The notes below the pieces were generated by a model, which was not told the DNA's origin, made no database searches, and saw only the letters and a program-made list of their open reading frames with translations. This document shows, piece after piece, positions 1 through 13,200 of a stretch of 64,000 nucleotides of DNA (position 1 is the first letter of the stretch; the number at the start of each line of letters is the position of its first letter). Origin of the DNA: Pelargonium x hortorum (lineage: Eukaryota > Streptophyta > Magnoliopsida > Geraniales > Geraniaceae); NCBI GenBank assembly GCA_036897525.1, contig JAYMTJ010000034.1, positions 33,641-97,640 of the forward strand. The letters run 5' to 3'. The position numbers and the translations under genes were made by a program.

Positions 1-3000
1 ATTCCCTAATAAACAGAAGGCCCTTTTCGTTACATAATCATTGACTTTAAACTTAATTTACCAAATTTTGTAACTCGTTTTTAAGGAGGTTATTATAGAT
101 AAAGTATCCTTAAGAATGAGAAGGACTAAGGAGAAGGAGTTCCTTATTTAACAACTTATTTAAGCTTTCTTTTATAATAAACAAGAATATTAGCTTAACT
201 AGTGAGAGTGGTCAAAGGTCCAGTGGTAGCTACTTAATAAGGTTCCTTTAAGACGAGTATACCATAAAGAATTCTTAAGGGGGCCCTAATTTTTCCTGTT
301 CCCAAAAAGCTTTTCATAAAGAGTGCCGCCGGAGCCTAAGATTTTGATTCCAGGTTAGAGATATGAAAGAGTTTACTATTTATGGACCCATACTTACTGC
401 TTGCACTATAACTTTTACTGTTATATATCTATATTTTATAGTTGTTTTTCCAACTTCTCGTCAATTAATTGTATTAGGATTTAGCTAATGGAGGAAATGA
501 CAAAGCCCTTTTAATTAAGGGCGGAACCCATATCCTACTTATGTATGTTTACTTGGCAAGACTACTGTTATGTAATTTATACCCCTTCCGATTTCTCCCG
601 AACCCTCTAGCCTGCTTTTTCCTTAAAGAACCCTCAAAAGATAATTAATCTGTAAGCAGTTCGAGTCAGAAAAGCACTCAACGTTAATTTATTACAAAAG
701 GTATTCCTTTATAGGGCAAGCGCAATATAACTGGCCAGGGTCCGCTTAGTATAACAATTAGAGTTCGTGACTAGATACGTTTTTTAAGGAATAGAGATTA
801 CCTTCTAACATCCTTAGCTTTCTGAGACTAGCTGCAGAATTAACCCTTAAACTCTCGAGTATATAATAGAGTCAGTCCTAATACTGAATCCAAAATCGCT
901 TAAATAGATCCATTTTTTCATCTTAGAAGTATTCCTTGAATCTAATTCATTTGAGTATAGTCTAATTAAAACACGAGTCTTAGAATCCGGAAGTCATAGG
1001 TTTCAAAACTCTTAAATTAAACGAAAGTTCAGGAGAGACTCTTAAAAGAATTCCAAGGGTTTCTAGTGAAATTATAAAAAGTTGAGGAGTTAATCCTCGA
1101 TAATTTTCCAAGTATTTTGTACGGAACGGAATAGCTTCATCTCTTCCTCATCAAGTTTTCGGAATGGGCAATCTCGCTCTAAAGATACAGGGTATTATAG
1201 CTCTAAGGGAGGGTATAGTTAAGAGTTAGGCGGACAGTTGTATTAAGACTAATAAAACTCAGTTACAGAAGTAAGAAGAGTTTCAAATAACGAGGATATA
1301 GGACTTTAGCAGTTCAAAGTCAAGCTTTTATTCAGAGAACAGTTTGACCTCTCCGATAAAGCTCTAGGCAATTGCTTCTTAGTTTTTCTCTAATCTATTT
1401 ACAAGGTATGGTATTTTCTTAGTCTCTCAAACAAGAATTTGGAATTTTGGAATACTGGCATGTAAGTTAGCTACGCATAAAAAAAACTTCAAGCTAAGGG
1501 TACAGGAATCCTGATGGACTGCCCTCAGGAATAAAGAGCAGGACTTGCAAAAAAGAAATCCCACTTTTAGAGTCGCTTGGATAATTTTTTATTGAAATTG
1601 TATTTCACAAAGATAAATCTACCCTAACCTAAATTTTGGCATACCTCAAGCCCTTGCTTTATTATTCTCAATATAGATAGTTTATAGTGGGGCCTCTAGA
1701 GAAGTACTCCACTTAGCTCAATACTGAAGCTAAAACATAAGGCATAACGGCGGCTAGTTCCAATTTCAACGGTATCTAAGCTAGGACTGATAGGAAATAG
1801 AAAGATAACGAGATAGTAGAGGAGTTTTCAAAACTATCTTTACTTTAACGAGCCCGGTACCCGATCATTTCATTAAAAAGTTAAAAAAATCTATATACAT
1901 CAGGAAAATTGTGGTCTACCCTTGTGAAGTTAAGGTCGGGCACTCTCCATTTCGACCGTAATAGTTATAAGAGATAGTCATTAAAAAAGCGAACAAGTTT
2001 TTAAGAATATATCCTTATTACCGGGTTTCAGGCCGCCTTAAACAGGGGATCCTTTAGGTATAAAATCCTTTTCATCACTTCACTTGAAAAAGAAAAATGC
2101 AACCTTTACCCACTTACTTAACCTAGATAAATTCCTGCCTTTCCCAGAAAGAACCGATAGCTCTAATTCCCAGTCCTAAGCTGTTGTTCTTGTTAGCTGT
2201 AGCTCTCTAGCCTTGTAAACAAGCTCTTGTCTTAGCGATCGAAGGGGGTATTGGCGCTAAAGGTATTGAAGGCACTGAATAGAATACTGATTCTCTTCCT
2301 TTATAAGCTTGTAAGGGACTATTTTGTATCTATATCCCATATAACCCAACTGGTACAAAGTCATAGAACAATAGCTCAAACTAAACAAAGGTTTCTATTA
2401 TGTTATGTAAGCCCTTCCTTGTATTCTAGCTATCCCATGCTATCTAATCTAACAAGGGAACGGAACAAGGAATCGCTTACTTATATAAAGTAAAGATTTA
2501 CGCATTACTTTATATACAATTAAGAAGTTACTAAAATATCCCTCAGAAATGTGTATTAGATTTGTTGCCTGTTCACGTTGTTAAAGCGGGTCGAAAATTC
2601 CTAGAAACCATGAGTTCAAGTCGACAAATCATAGTATCCACAGGCAAGATCTATGTCAATAGAGTAGTAGTCTTCCTATTTTTTCCTATATTTCATTTAA
2701 ATCAGTGGAATCCTTCAGTTCAAAGTAGATTGGAGAGGTTTGTATGCCCGAAAGAAAGGGTTTTCAAGGTGCTTTTTCAATAGCTCCTATATGGAAAATA
2801 ACCGAATGGAAGTAAGTTTTCCAGGTTTACTTTGTGAATTCCAGATAGAGTTTGCCTACAACTGCCTGCTGAATTCTAAGGAAACAAAGTGTGAGAATAG
2901 ATTTTAGTAACAAGTGCTTTCACTTGCTATTGACCAGCTAAGATAGTACTTCAAACGACAGCTTTGTATTCCGACTTTCCTTGAGCACCTCTCCCAATCT

Positions 3001-6000
3001 CTATTTAGTAAACTTCATCAAGTTTATAGCCACCACCAACTACTTTTATTGACTTGTTACTCTGTATCATATTCCTACCATCTCTGTACTATTTGTTTAA
3101 GTAGGGGTAAAACCTATCAAGAGCTATATCGATTCCCATTTCTAGACTTCACTTACTAAAACTTAGAAACTGAAGCTTGGTTTTAATCCTACATATGCGC
3201 TTAACAGGTTAGTTAAACTAGTAATTCTAGAAATAGAAAGGGACCAAGATTAAGTACTAAACTCTTATAAGGACATTATTCCTCTACTAAAAGCCTTACT
3301 CTGTATCTTATAGTTCCTGGTCTTCATACCTATGCCTTGTTTCTTACTCATATTCATAACTCTCTTCTCTACCTTCATATCGACCTATTTTCTATAGAGT
3401 TATACCTATCCAACCCTCTAATTCTTTGTAATAGCTATCTTAGAAGCTATACTTCTCAAACTCTCCATTTAGGCAAGCTTAGAGTGCCTTTTCTCTATAG
3501 GAGAAATAATTTTCAGTCAAAGTTTTTAAAGGGATCCTAGGAAAAAAAGTAAAAGAGATACTGTTCCAAAAGAGTTCGAAATACGGAGCTTTACCCAAGC
3601 CGCTAAATCTAGTTTCTTTTTAGGTCAATTTTACCTAAATTAGTGTTACCTTTCTTCAAGAGGGTCCATTGGGATAAGTTCCTAGAACTCTTAAGTTTTA
3701 TTGGTTTAGTATGAACTTTCTTTTTTCCAAAAAATCAATCTTTATTATAAGATCCGGTAAGTAAACTAGGACTTTAAAACTGAGACAGAAGAGTTACATC
3801 TCAATACAGGTTAGAATTTACAGTACTTTTTGTGACCCTTTGACACTTCTTTTCATTATTTATCCCGGAATCTTTTAAATTAAATACAGGCTTCCTTGTT
3901 TCCTTGTAGTTGTAGCTCAGGATACCCCAAAGCTTTAGTTATAGTCTTTCTTCATCGCAGCCTTCGAGGAACCTTTTGTTAAGTTCCCGATCTGGTATAG
4001 CAGGAGTAAAGGACTTTAAGTACTAATTCTTTGCTATTGAGGAATGCTTCCAATAGGGACGCAAGTTTGGTTTTTGAGGCAGAGCCTACAATATTGCTTC
4101 ATATTTTCTATCCATTTCTTTAAGTTAGGCTTAAGTCCCAAAAACTAAGTAAGAATTATGCTTTTTGCAATGCAAATAGGAGAAGCATAAGCCAATTATA
4201 CTAGAATTTCCTGAAATGAGTCATAAATGCACTTCCAAATTCAAAATAGAAAAAGTGTTACCCAAGAAAACTCCAATATTTGACAGTCATATTTGACTTC
4301 TCCAGGTAAAAGAGTAGGGTAAATTCTAAAGAGGATAGTTATTTTACAGGGGTAGATCCTAGAGTTAGTTTAGTAGTGCGAATCCTTATAGCAGGCACTT
4401 TTAGCTCACTGCTATTCTTAAGAAGTCGGCTATCCTCTATACTGTCTTAAAATCCACAACAAGGTGGTATACATATTCCCCTTTTATTTAATACTAGTGA
4501 AGAAAAAAGCAATTCTAGAAAAATCACTTAGGTATTGTTTGGTTTAATCTTTTTTTAGTCCTTATTTTGGGAAGTCTTTAGTTAAAAAATGTATAATATA
4601 TGCTCGAGGGATGCCAAGTAAGAATTAGTCGAAAGAAAGGCTTGAACAAAGTACTTTGGAACGGGTCCTACTTGCTTGAATTACTCTAGTATACACCAAT
4701 ACTGGTATAGCAAGGTTATGCTAGGGAATATTATTTGAAATCACAACCTAAAGTACAACCCCTTTTCATTTCTAAACCCTTGATAAAAGCAAATAGACAA
4801 CCTCCTCACAGCACCCACCTTTTTTGACTTGCTTTCTTAATAGAACTTTCAGAATACCTTGTTTCATACCTTGATTGGGAGGGATTCCTAGCTTTTAGAC
4901 TTAGCTTACATTAGTCAAGATTTCCCTATTTCCTACACAATTCTGAATTCCTATCCTGGATTAGTGATAGAGGCAGTAAGAAATTTCCCTATATACATTT
5001 CTGGGTCTTGTTCTTAAAGCAATAGTTTACTTTCTTAGAGATTTACTTACAAGCTTACAAGTACGAACCTTAGAAGATGCAATTTAATTTAAAGGTTCTT
5101 AATCTTAATGAATAGGACAAGTACAGTTATCGTAGCCAGTATAAAAGAGGTACTGGGCAGGGATAGGTATACGTAGGTCTTAATAAGAGAGCTCTAAAGC
5201 CAGATAGAGGTATATCCTGGTAAAGTACTATACCTAGGAAGGTAGGTACAGGTAGTAGGCATATGAAAGAAGCTATGAATGAGAGTTTTTTTTTTCAAAT
5301 AAGTTTCTCCGAATGGAGTCTGTTTTCTTGATGTTGGCGTAAGTCTGTACTATCCTGTATGCTCCTAATCATTCCAGCCCTTCGCTAAGCTACAGTAATA
5401 AACAGGTATCATCTCCCTTAGGAACAAGAGTATAGCGGCTAAAGACTATAACAAACTATACTATGAAGAGTAGTACTGCTATCAAGAAAAAGCCTAGCTC
5501 CTAGGATTAAGATACTTATTTATACAGAGTAAGAGTATAACAGCTCCTACTTAAGAAAGAAGGAATGGCTCTAAAGAAAGAAAAGTGGTACAAATAAAAA
5601 AAGCAGACAATTCCTAAAAGGAAATACCTTATATTAGGTACAACACGAGTCGAACCTTAACTTAATAAGGGATGGAACCTAAGAAGTGCTATTACTGGTT
5701 TTATTAACCCTAATATTTCTTATTTCTGAGACTGCACTTTAAGTAAGCAATTTTAGAACTAGGTTAACTATTAGCGCCTTAAAAGTAAGTAATATTTCAT
5801 TTACATTAAGTCGAATTTGATTGAATGAACAGAAGTAATAGGAACCTTTATTCTACTCTTTCTTTACTGGAGAAACCAGGTACCAATACTTTATAGTTCT
5901 TCTAATTATCCCTCTTTGAAAATTGAATATAATGGAAATCGAAAAGGAAACGGGTCTGGTTTAAGCGGGGTCTAAAGTAGCAACTTATATTACTATACTA

Positions 6001-6650
6001 AGTAAGGAAAAGGACATAAAGAAAAATTCTCCTTATTTATGAGCTATCTCCTACTCTTGGTTATCATCTCAGATCTGGAATTCTATACACCTAGTCAAGC
6101 AAGTAAGATAAGAAACACCTTATTTATTTATGCTTGGGTGTTATTGACAACACTTCTACGTTTATGAGCTGCTGGCGTTTGTTTTCCTAACATTTTTTAG
6201 GTATTAGACTTTCCTAGTCCTAGTAGGTATTATTTTATATATAAAAAGAAAAGCGGAGTTCTTTTCATTTATGTTATGGGTTAACCCTTCTATATTAGTA
6301 ATTAGTAAATCTCTTATATATAAGTTTTAACCGGCTAGACACAGGAATTGTAGAACGAAAAGACAATTTGCAGCGATAGTTTAAGAAACTAAAGTACTTT
6401 GTGACAGAGTAGATTCACGAGTAATCTTAAAAGGCAAAACTTGTAGAACCTGGATTTTGAGTTTTAGATAGTAATACCAGGGAGCTCCAGGACTTTCTTA
6501 ACTTTCAAATATAAGTCGCAATAACGAAAAGCTCTAGCATAGTCAAAGTTAGTTTAACTCTAAATCTTGCGTATTGCGGAGTATTAACCCGAATTCTGAG
6601 GAGCCTCCTAATTCTAATATTCAATTTTCTTTTTAGGCCTTATATTAAGT
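1..6650. other. Unassigned AT-rich noncoding DNA
   Basis: I recognise no gene in this stretch. Every frame on both strands is broken by frequent stops, and the longest open frames (about 60-80 codons) have no recognisable motif. It contains three GC-rich mini-palindromes: near 275-289 (TTAAGG...CCCTAA), 2044-2054 (AGGGGATCCTT) and 3528-3539. The word GTTCAAGTCG sits at 2614-2623. A 41-codon hydrophobic open frame at 363-488 is listed separately. The composition looks like plant mitochondrial spacer DNA, but that is inference from the whole window, not from a match here. Confidence 0.6.
363..488 (+). CDS. Small hydrophobic open frame, doubtful
   Basis: This ATG-started frame has 41 codons and ends in TAA. 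Its middle (about residues 9-29) is a run of mostly I, T, V, Y, L and F that could form one membrane segment, and it ends LIVLGFS. It does not match the small plastid membrane proteins I know (psbI, psbJ, psbK, psbL, psbM, psbN, psbT, petG, petL, psaI, psaJ) or plant atp8 or atp9. The stop overlaps a second start (TAATG), and GGAGG lies just before a further ATG at 497, but that frame ends after a few codons. A frame of this length is expected by chance many times in 64 kb, so I do not claim a gene. Confidence 0.1.
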   Translation: MKEFTIYGPILTACTITFTVIYLYFIVVFPTSRQLIVLGFS

Positions 6651-7060
6651 TAAAAAAATCTACCCTTCTCAGGCTAATCCGGTTTATACTCTAGGCTTAC
6701 CAGAAGAAGTACTCCTTCGTTTTTTTAACTGACTCTTTATGGACTCTCAACTCACTAATCCTCAAACTGAGCACCTAATCTAACGTAACCTTGCTTGGGA
6801 GAATCTCTTGACTGCAACCTATTTCACTTCCCAACCCATTCAATTCCAGTCCAATTTAAATGATCTGCTCAATCTCAGCTCATGAACCAATGACAACTTG
6901 TCAATTTCTCCGTGTTCTACCCATTCCCAATAAAGCCATTCCAATTTCTAAGTTTTAACAATAATATCTAAAGCAAGATCTAACTAGCAACTTATTCTAC
7001 TCATTCTACAAACGACTCTTTCATTTTTGTGCTCTCAATTCATTCCTTATTATCTAAGTG
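6651..7060. other. C-rich, strand-asymmetric tract
   Basis: The plus strand here is rich in C, A and T and poor in G, with phrases such as ACTCTCAACTCACTAATCC and CACTTCCCAACCCATTC. The GC mini-palindromes seen elsewhere are absent. No long frame is open and no gene is recognised. The strand bias sets it apart from both flanks, so it may be a separate insertion. Similar but weaker tracts lie near 20350-20620 and 31085-31320. Confidence 0.4.
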
Positions 7061-9981
7061 ATTGGGAGTTTCTAATTGGGGAATTTACTTAACTTTTAAA
7101 GAGGCAAAGTCTTGAGTGTATCCTAGCAAACTGGTATAGAGAAAAGAGAAGTGGTGGAGTTTGAGAATATAACGGTCTCTTTTTCTTAGAAATTCGTGAT
7201 AAAGTAAAAACGAAAAGGGATACTATCTATACATAGCATTTGCATTTCTAAGGCGCCCCTATTCCTTCAAACAAATTCCTAAGAGTGGCTGGCTAGAAAA
7301 ACACACTTTTTTTTAATGAATACGTTTTACAAAACAACCCACGCTCAGACAGAAAAGAGCATTTCGCGAATACTTCTTGGCTAGAATTCTAGTTTCGTTT
7401 GAAATAGTAAATAGTAGGAAAACTTAGAGTCTAGTGGAAGTTTACCTTTTTTTTTGAATTATTTCAATATGAAGTTTCTTAAAGACTTCTTTCTTTGCTT
7501 GTAAGATCCTATCTATAAGGGGGGTTCCTTTTATCTTCAATGCTTTCTACACAATAGGACCCGACCCGGTTTCCATACCATAAAGTTTTCGCTTATATTT
7601 GTCTTTCTTGACCTAATTAAGTCTGGGTTTTCTGGACCCTTTTATCGGTAATTAAACTCAGAAAATCGTCATAATGAAACAGTTATGCTAAAGTAATCGT
7701 CTTGCTGATTCAAGGATAAAGTTCTTTCTTTTTGCTTGTATTGTAATTCCGCGGTATCTATACCAAAAGTATAATTGAAAAGAGGCTCTGCTAGTAACTC
7801 TAATAAGTTTTTAATCGTAGGCTATCTACAACTTTTTTATGTCAAGGAATTCTGACCACAGTAACACTAAAAACTCTTTAACCAAAGATCAATATCTTTT
7901 CGAGGCTGTCTACGACTCTAGTCTCATTTTAGTTTATAAAAATAGGATATACGTGCAGTTATTGTAGGATTTACCTTAGCATTTTGACTCAGGAATAGGA
8001 TTAAACCACTAAAATAAAAAAATTTGAGGTCTACCAAGCTTTGCTTTTGAGCAGGACTGTTTTTTAATCACCAATCACCTCTTAAAGGTTGGGCTTGACT
8101 TCTTTTACTATATTGAAAGTTTTAAATAAAAGAGATTTATCCGGGAGTGAAAGAAAATAAGTTCGACTTATATTTTACTAAAGGAGCACACCTACTTACA
8201 TACTTCTAAGTCTTTTTAGCTGCAATTCTTTGCCGGCGTACACAGAAGAATACAAAATACCATTTAGAGAGTAAGTTGGAAGTTCCTAATCTCAAAGGCA
8301 AATCCTAGATCTTAAGGGAATAGGAATATCAGGTCTAAGGAGAGTCTCTGTGTACTTTATCCTAGGTCAACATCTCAACAAAGGAAAGAAATCTGTTCCT
8401 TGACCAAGAACAACTGTCAAAGCAAAGCCAAGAGCTACCAATGAGAACTCCTTTCTAAATAGTTACAGTTATTTTTAGGAACTTCTAAGATTAAGAATTA
8501 TGAGCCTAAGTTAGTTCCTATAGTTACATCCTAAACTCTCTATATCTAGTCTAGAGAATACTTGGACATTAGCAACTGCTTCGACAAGAGCTAGAATTCT
8601 AAAACTCCTTTACCGTACAGGTTCCCATTAACAACTGAACAAAAGAACTAATCTGTCATGATTAAGGTTCTCAAGTATCTATCATAAACTGAAGTAAGTA
8701 ACTCCTTTAGATCATCGCTTTTCCATTAAGACTCGGATTTCTCATTAGTTGAAACTTTCCTTATTTTCTTACTCCTCAGAGTATACTTCTCCTAGCTATC
8801 CGAGTCTTAGATAATATCTTCTGCAGTATCAAGGAAGTTTAGGCTTTCTTTACTGCCAACTATTTTAGTTTTAGGTTTAAGGCCCGCTTAAGATCAACTG
8901 TTTCTAATAATTCTTTCACTTGTTTCAAATTCCAATAACTTAGCTTCTCCAAAAAGAAAGATTAGGCTTAGGGTAGGGAGACGTGCACCTGACTTAGTTT
9001 AGAGCATCCCGATCAGTAAAACCTGTAATTATGGTTTCCCTAATAAGTAACTAAAGAGGTGTCCAACGGACTCTAACGCAACAACTGAAACTTGAATTCT
9101 TCTTTCCTAGGTTAAGATAATTTGAATGCTAGGAACTCAGGAATTTGGGTTCCGTACCAGACCGAATGTTGCTTCTTAAGAGCTCTATAGCTTGTAGGAC
9201 TTAGAGGAGATCTTCTTTGCTGCTATAATCTTACTGGGGATTCCTCTTGTTCTAATGGAACTCTTGTAATATTCTATCTATATAGTAAAGTCTTTATTTA
9301 GTATAGACCATCTTACACTAGAACCCGCAACAACTCTCGACCAGATTGAGTATACCAAGCTATAGAATTTATACATAAGACTAGAATACTTCTACATACA
9401 ATGAGTTGTGCATTAACAAATTCCTTTCTTTAGCCCTTGTTTAGACTATACCCTTAAATTCCTAAAAGGCAATTTCAAGCCTCCTTCTCCTGTTGCTTAT
9501 TATTCAGTAACCTCTTCTTAAGACCTACACCTTACCCGGAAGCTAGACCTAACAGGATGCCCGGCTTTACTGCCTTACCTGGCTAATGTCCTTGAGAGCA
9601 AAAGAATTGTTCTAATTGAAACAAGGAAATTATGCCTGCTAAGAAGTAGTAAAACTAAAGTATTGGACTTCGTACCTTTCAAAAAATCCTTAAACCCTAA
9701 ATCCACTTGCCAGAGAAAGCTCTCTATTCTGAACCTATACTTAGGAGAGTGTATTGACGATAAATGTAGCTAATTGAAGTAGGAGAACTGAATACAGAGA
9801 ATCTTTGTTGGATGGGATAGAAGAGAATCAAAGTTGTGGAGCTCATCTATACTCCCAGGGCTAGCTTTAGCTTGAATGCAAGTCAATTAAGAAATAGATT
9901 CTATTCTTGTTTGTCCTTCGAACTCAATCTAACTGATGGTACTATACTTCTTAGCTCCTTGAGAACCCTTAAAAAAAATCC

Positions 9982-10233
9982 TTAAACCACTAAGATCTTA
10001 GGAACTCCCCATACCTTAGGGTTTCTTATAATAACCAGTACCACATAGCCTCCCAGTTTTCTTACCTCGACTGGTGGCAATCTAAACAAACAATAAAGAC
10101 TAAACCCGTGGGCAAATCCCTTTTCAGGTCCTTGCCAAGGAAGCTGCCTACTAAAAGATAATGGACGCACTGCTTCTTCATTGTTCATACTTAAAAGTTC
10201 TTGCTTTGTCTTAGAAATATAAGAACTGGACAA
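9982..10233 (-). CDS. Hypothetical 83-codon open frame, doubtful
   Basis: The frame encodes 83 residues. Its middle, about residues 27-60, reads less like random AT-rich translation than its neighbours and includes QLPWQGPEKGFAHGF and LPPVEVRKLGG. Base use over 10010-10160 is also more even than in the flanks. I do not recognise a family. It shows none of the motifs I looked for: the reverse transcriptase YxDD, the mitovirus GDD, or ribosomal protein signatures. It could be a remnant of an imported coding sequence or a chance frame. No ribosome binding site or neighbouring gene supports it. Confidence 0.12.
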   Translation of the reverse strand: MSSSYISKTKQELLSMNNEEAVRPLSFSRQLPWQGPEKGFAHGFSLYCLFRLPPVEVRKLGGYVVLVIIRNPKVWGVPKILVV

Positions 10234-13200
10234 AGGGTTTCGAAAGAAGCTCTACTAAATAAAAGTATCCTGCTTGAATATAGTTAAGAACAATTCCGTG
10301 CACAATGTCACTCCTATTCCTGGTCCGTTTTTACTTGTATTAAATTAAGGGGTTGTCTCTATTCGGAATATATCTTAAATTTACAGTGCTCCGTGTGCTT
10401 AAAAGGGGCGCTTCTAGGCAACTCTTTAGTAGTATAAGCTTCTTGCTGAAGTTCACATAAAAGATTTTTAAAGGATATCCAAGTCTCTCTTTAGGAAGTG
10501 CTGCATTTAATGAAGTTCCAACATAACAGAATTTCATTTAGGCAAGCAACCCTGCATTACTCTGTGTTTTTAATCTGGGTTTGTATTAGTTCATTTTCCA
10601 GAATCACTTAATAAAGTACAAAACTTAAGAAGGCTTTGGCCTGAGATTTCCGTGCCTAAAAAAACCCCAAAAATTTCTAAGGAAAATTGGTAAAAAGGAG
10701 CTTGATGAAAGCTTTTTGCTCTAAGTTTATAAATTTTTAATAGATTCAAAGTAGATTTTACCTGGTTAATAAGTAGTTAAAGAGCAAGGCTCCCCGTTTT
10801 TCTTTAGCAGGGAAATTTTATTCCTTGTTTTTTGCGGTCCTGAAATACGGATTCATATAAAGCAATCCTCTTTTCTACTCATGTAATGGTATCCCTCCGT
10901 ATAAGGTAGGAAACTCTGTTTCTTTTATTTCTTTGTGAGCAAACCTAATTTGTTAGCTTCATATCTGACTTTTAGATTAGAATCTTTTAGCTGAAAGATA
11001 AAATTATGACAATAAGAAAGCCTTGAGTATTCCGTTAAGTTACTTTTCCCGGTTTTATTATGGCACAGACGTAAACCAATAAAGTGAAGTTCTGGTTTTT
11101 TAAGTCACCGACGAGGCGAGGCGAAGAAAACTTCATTTTGTATTATTGCTAAAAAGAGTCAGTCAGTACTAAGAGTGTAAACTCAAACTTTGGCACATAG
11201 GGTCTGCCCAAACCGGGGTACACTAAAATGCGATGAATAAATATTTCTATTTCTTTCTTTGTAAACAAGTACTTTATTATGCCTTTCTAAGTCAAGTCAT
11301 TTCGGTCCTAATCTTTCTAGAAGGCTTAGCTTTATATACTCGATTTTTCATAATCATTATTTAGCTCGTTCCGGGATTTGCAATTCATTTTATATACTGA
11401 GATTGAGGAATTTCTTTATCCACTATCCACTCCAAAAGTTTTCCAGTAAGTAAGAAATTAAGAATATAAGAGTAAATAAGGTAAATATAGAGGGACTTCT
11501 TGCTCGTATTCCCGCTTGGGTAAAGGTAGTATTTAGTAAAAGTTGTTAGACGAAGGCTTAGATATATCAAAATCGATTATTAAAGATTCTTTAATTTAGT
11601 AATTATGGATTGATTTTATCCGGGTTGTAAAAGGTTTTGGCATTAGTATATAAGTATAATCAGGTATTTAAGCATATTAGGAAAGGGTATTCTTTAGTTT
11701 TCCCTATAATTGAGAGAGAAAGCGTATATTCTTATAATAGTACCAAGCTATTAACCCAAGGTGTCTCTCTAACTTTCCTTTCAACTTTTAGAAGTCCCTG
11801 CACTCAGAGTTTTTTATGGTATATCTCTTCTTCAAGGATAAGGATATATTTCGTGTAAAAGAAAAAAAAAAAAGGTAACCAGTCGCAATGGTTAAGTTAA
11901 GGGAGCCTTAATAACGCATGAAAAGTACAATAGGGTTAACGATGGGGCAGCTGCTTCAAATAAAAATGGAAAAAAACTGGCTAGGACTGGATGTCAATAT
12001 ATTGTGACTTAAATGAAACGAGATTAGAAGTGAAATTCTACACTTTACTTTTGAAAGATTTTAGAAGGCCCATAACGCGGCTCCGTTAGAGGTTTAGTAA
12101 AGTTCTGAAATAAAAACTTTTACTCTTTGAAATTTAATCAAGGAAATACCCGATCAAAAAAGTCTTTATTTACCGCAGAATTAAGAGAATGCCAGATAAA
12201 AGAAATCCCACCTCTTTGTTACACTTCTCTTAATAAGATAAGGAAACCAAAATTTCTGTAGTAAACTTACAAACCGCTCTCGACATAAGGAAAGTGCAAT
12301 CTAATTTAGTAGGGATTTTTTTATGTACTGAAGTTTATCTTGCAAAAAAACATATAGGTTTTCTTAGAGATGGTAATTACTTAGATATAAGTTTGTACAA
12401 AGGTCCTTACCTATAGCGGTAGGTTATTCGTTTGTTCGTCAGCTTTTTCTAGGAGGTAAGAGAAGATTAAGAAAAAAGAACTAGGTTAACATTCGATACA
12501 CTCCTTTCCGATGCTGCGCAAATTAAAACGCGGATCCAACCAATTAGAAGGCAGACATAGGTTCAATAACAGTTTGTCCTAGATAATTAGTCTATTTTCT
12601 ATCCGAAATCTTTCTTTTCTGTATGAAAAGCACTGACTTCTCCTTGAGTTTCTTTCGCTTACCTAAGGAATCCTCTTAGTAGAACTTAGAGAATCTTGCT
12701 GTTGAAACGGAAAGTTTCCTATATTTATAGCTTATCGGAGGTCCCCGGAAGTTCGTAATTTAGTAGGGGAGGGTCAACCCTCGTTTTTTCAACAAAGAAA
12801 AATAGCACAAAGATTCATCCTTAATAGCGGCTACCCCTTTCCCCATAGGAAGAGGGAAGAGACCCTAATTTTTAGTATCACTAACTCATAGCAAACAAAC
12901 TGTAAATGCTAAAACTTGAGTCAAATATTATTACGTACGTCTAGAATAGCTTTTATCACCTCACAAGTACATCCTTTTGTTTATACCGAGTCTTTTAAGT
13001 AACAGGTATCTCTCACTAGAAAAGGAACCGGGGATTAAGTTTTTTTAATGATACATATGTTTCTTAACTTGATTTCTTGATAAACTATAAAGTGTAAACA
13101 CTAGGCTCAGCCCTTTCCAAAGCTTAATTTAGAATTTAATTGGGTATAAGATACACGCTCAAGCGCTCCTTTACAAGGATGTTATTTATATTTTAATATT

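Noticed and set aside
11110-11128. GAGGCGAGGCGAAG, considered as a tandem repeat or GC box.
   Set aside because: Only two short units are present, with nothing around them to suggest function.
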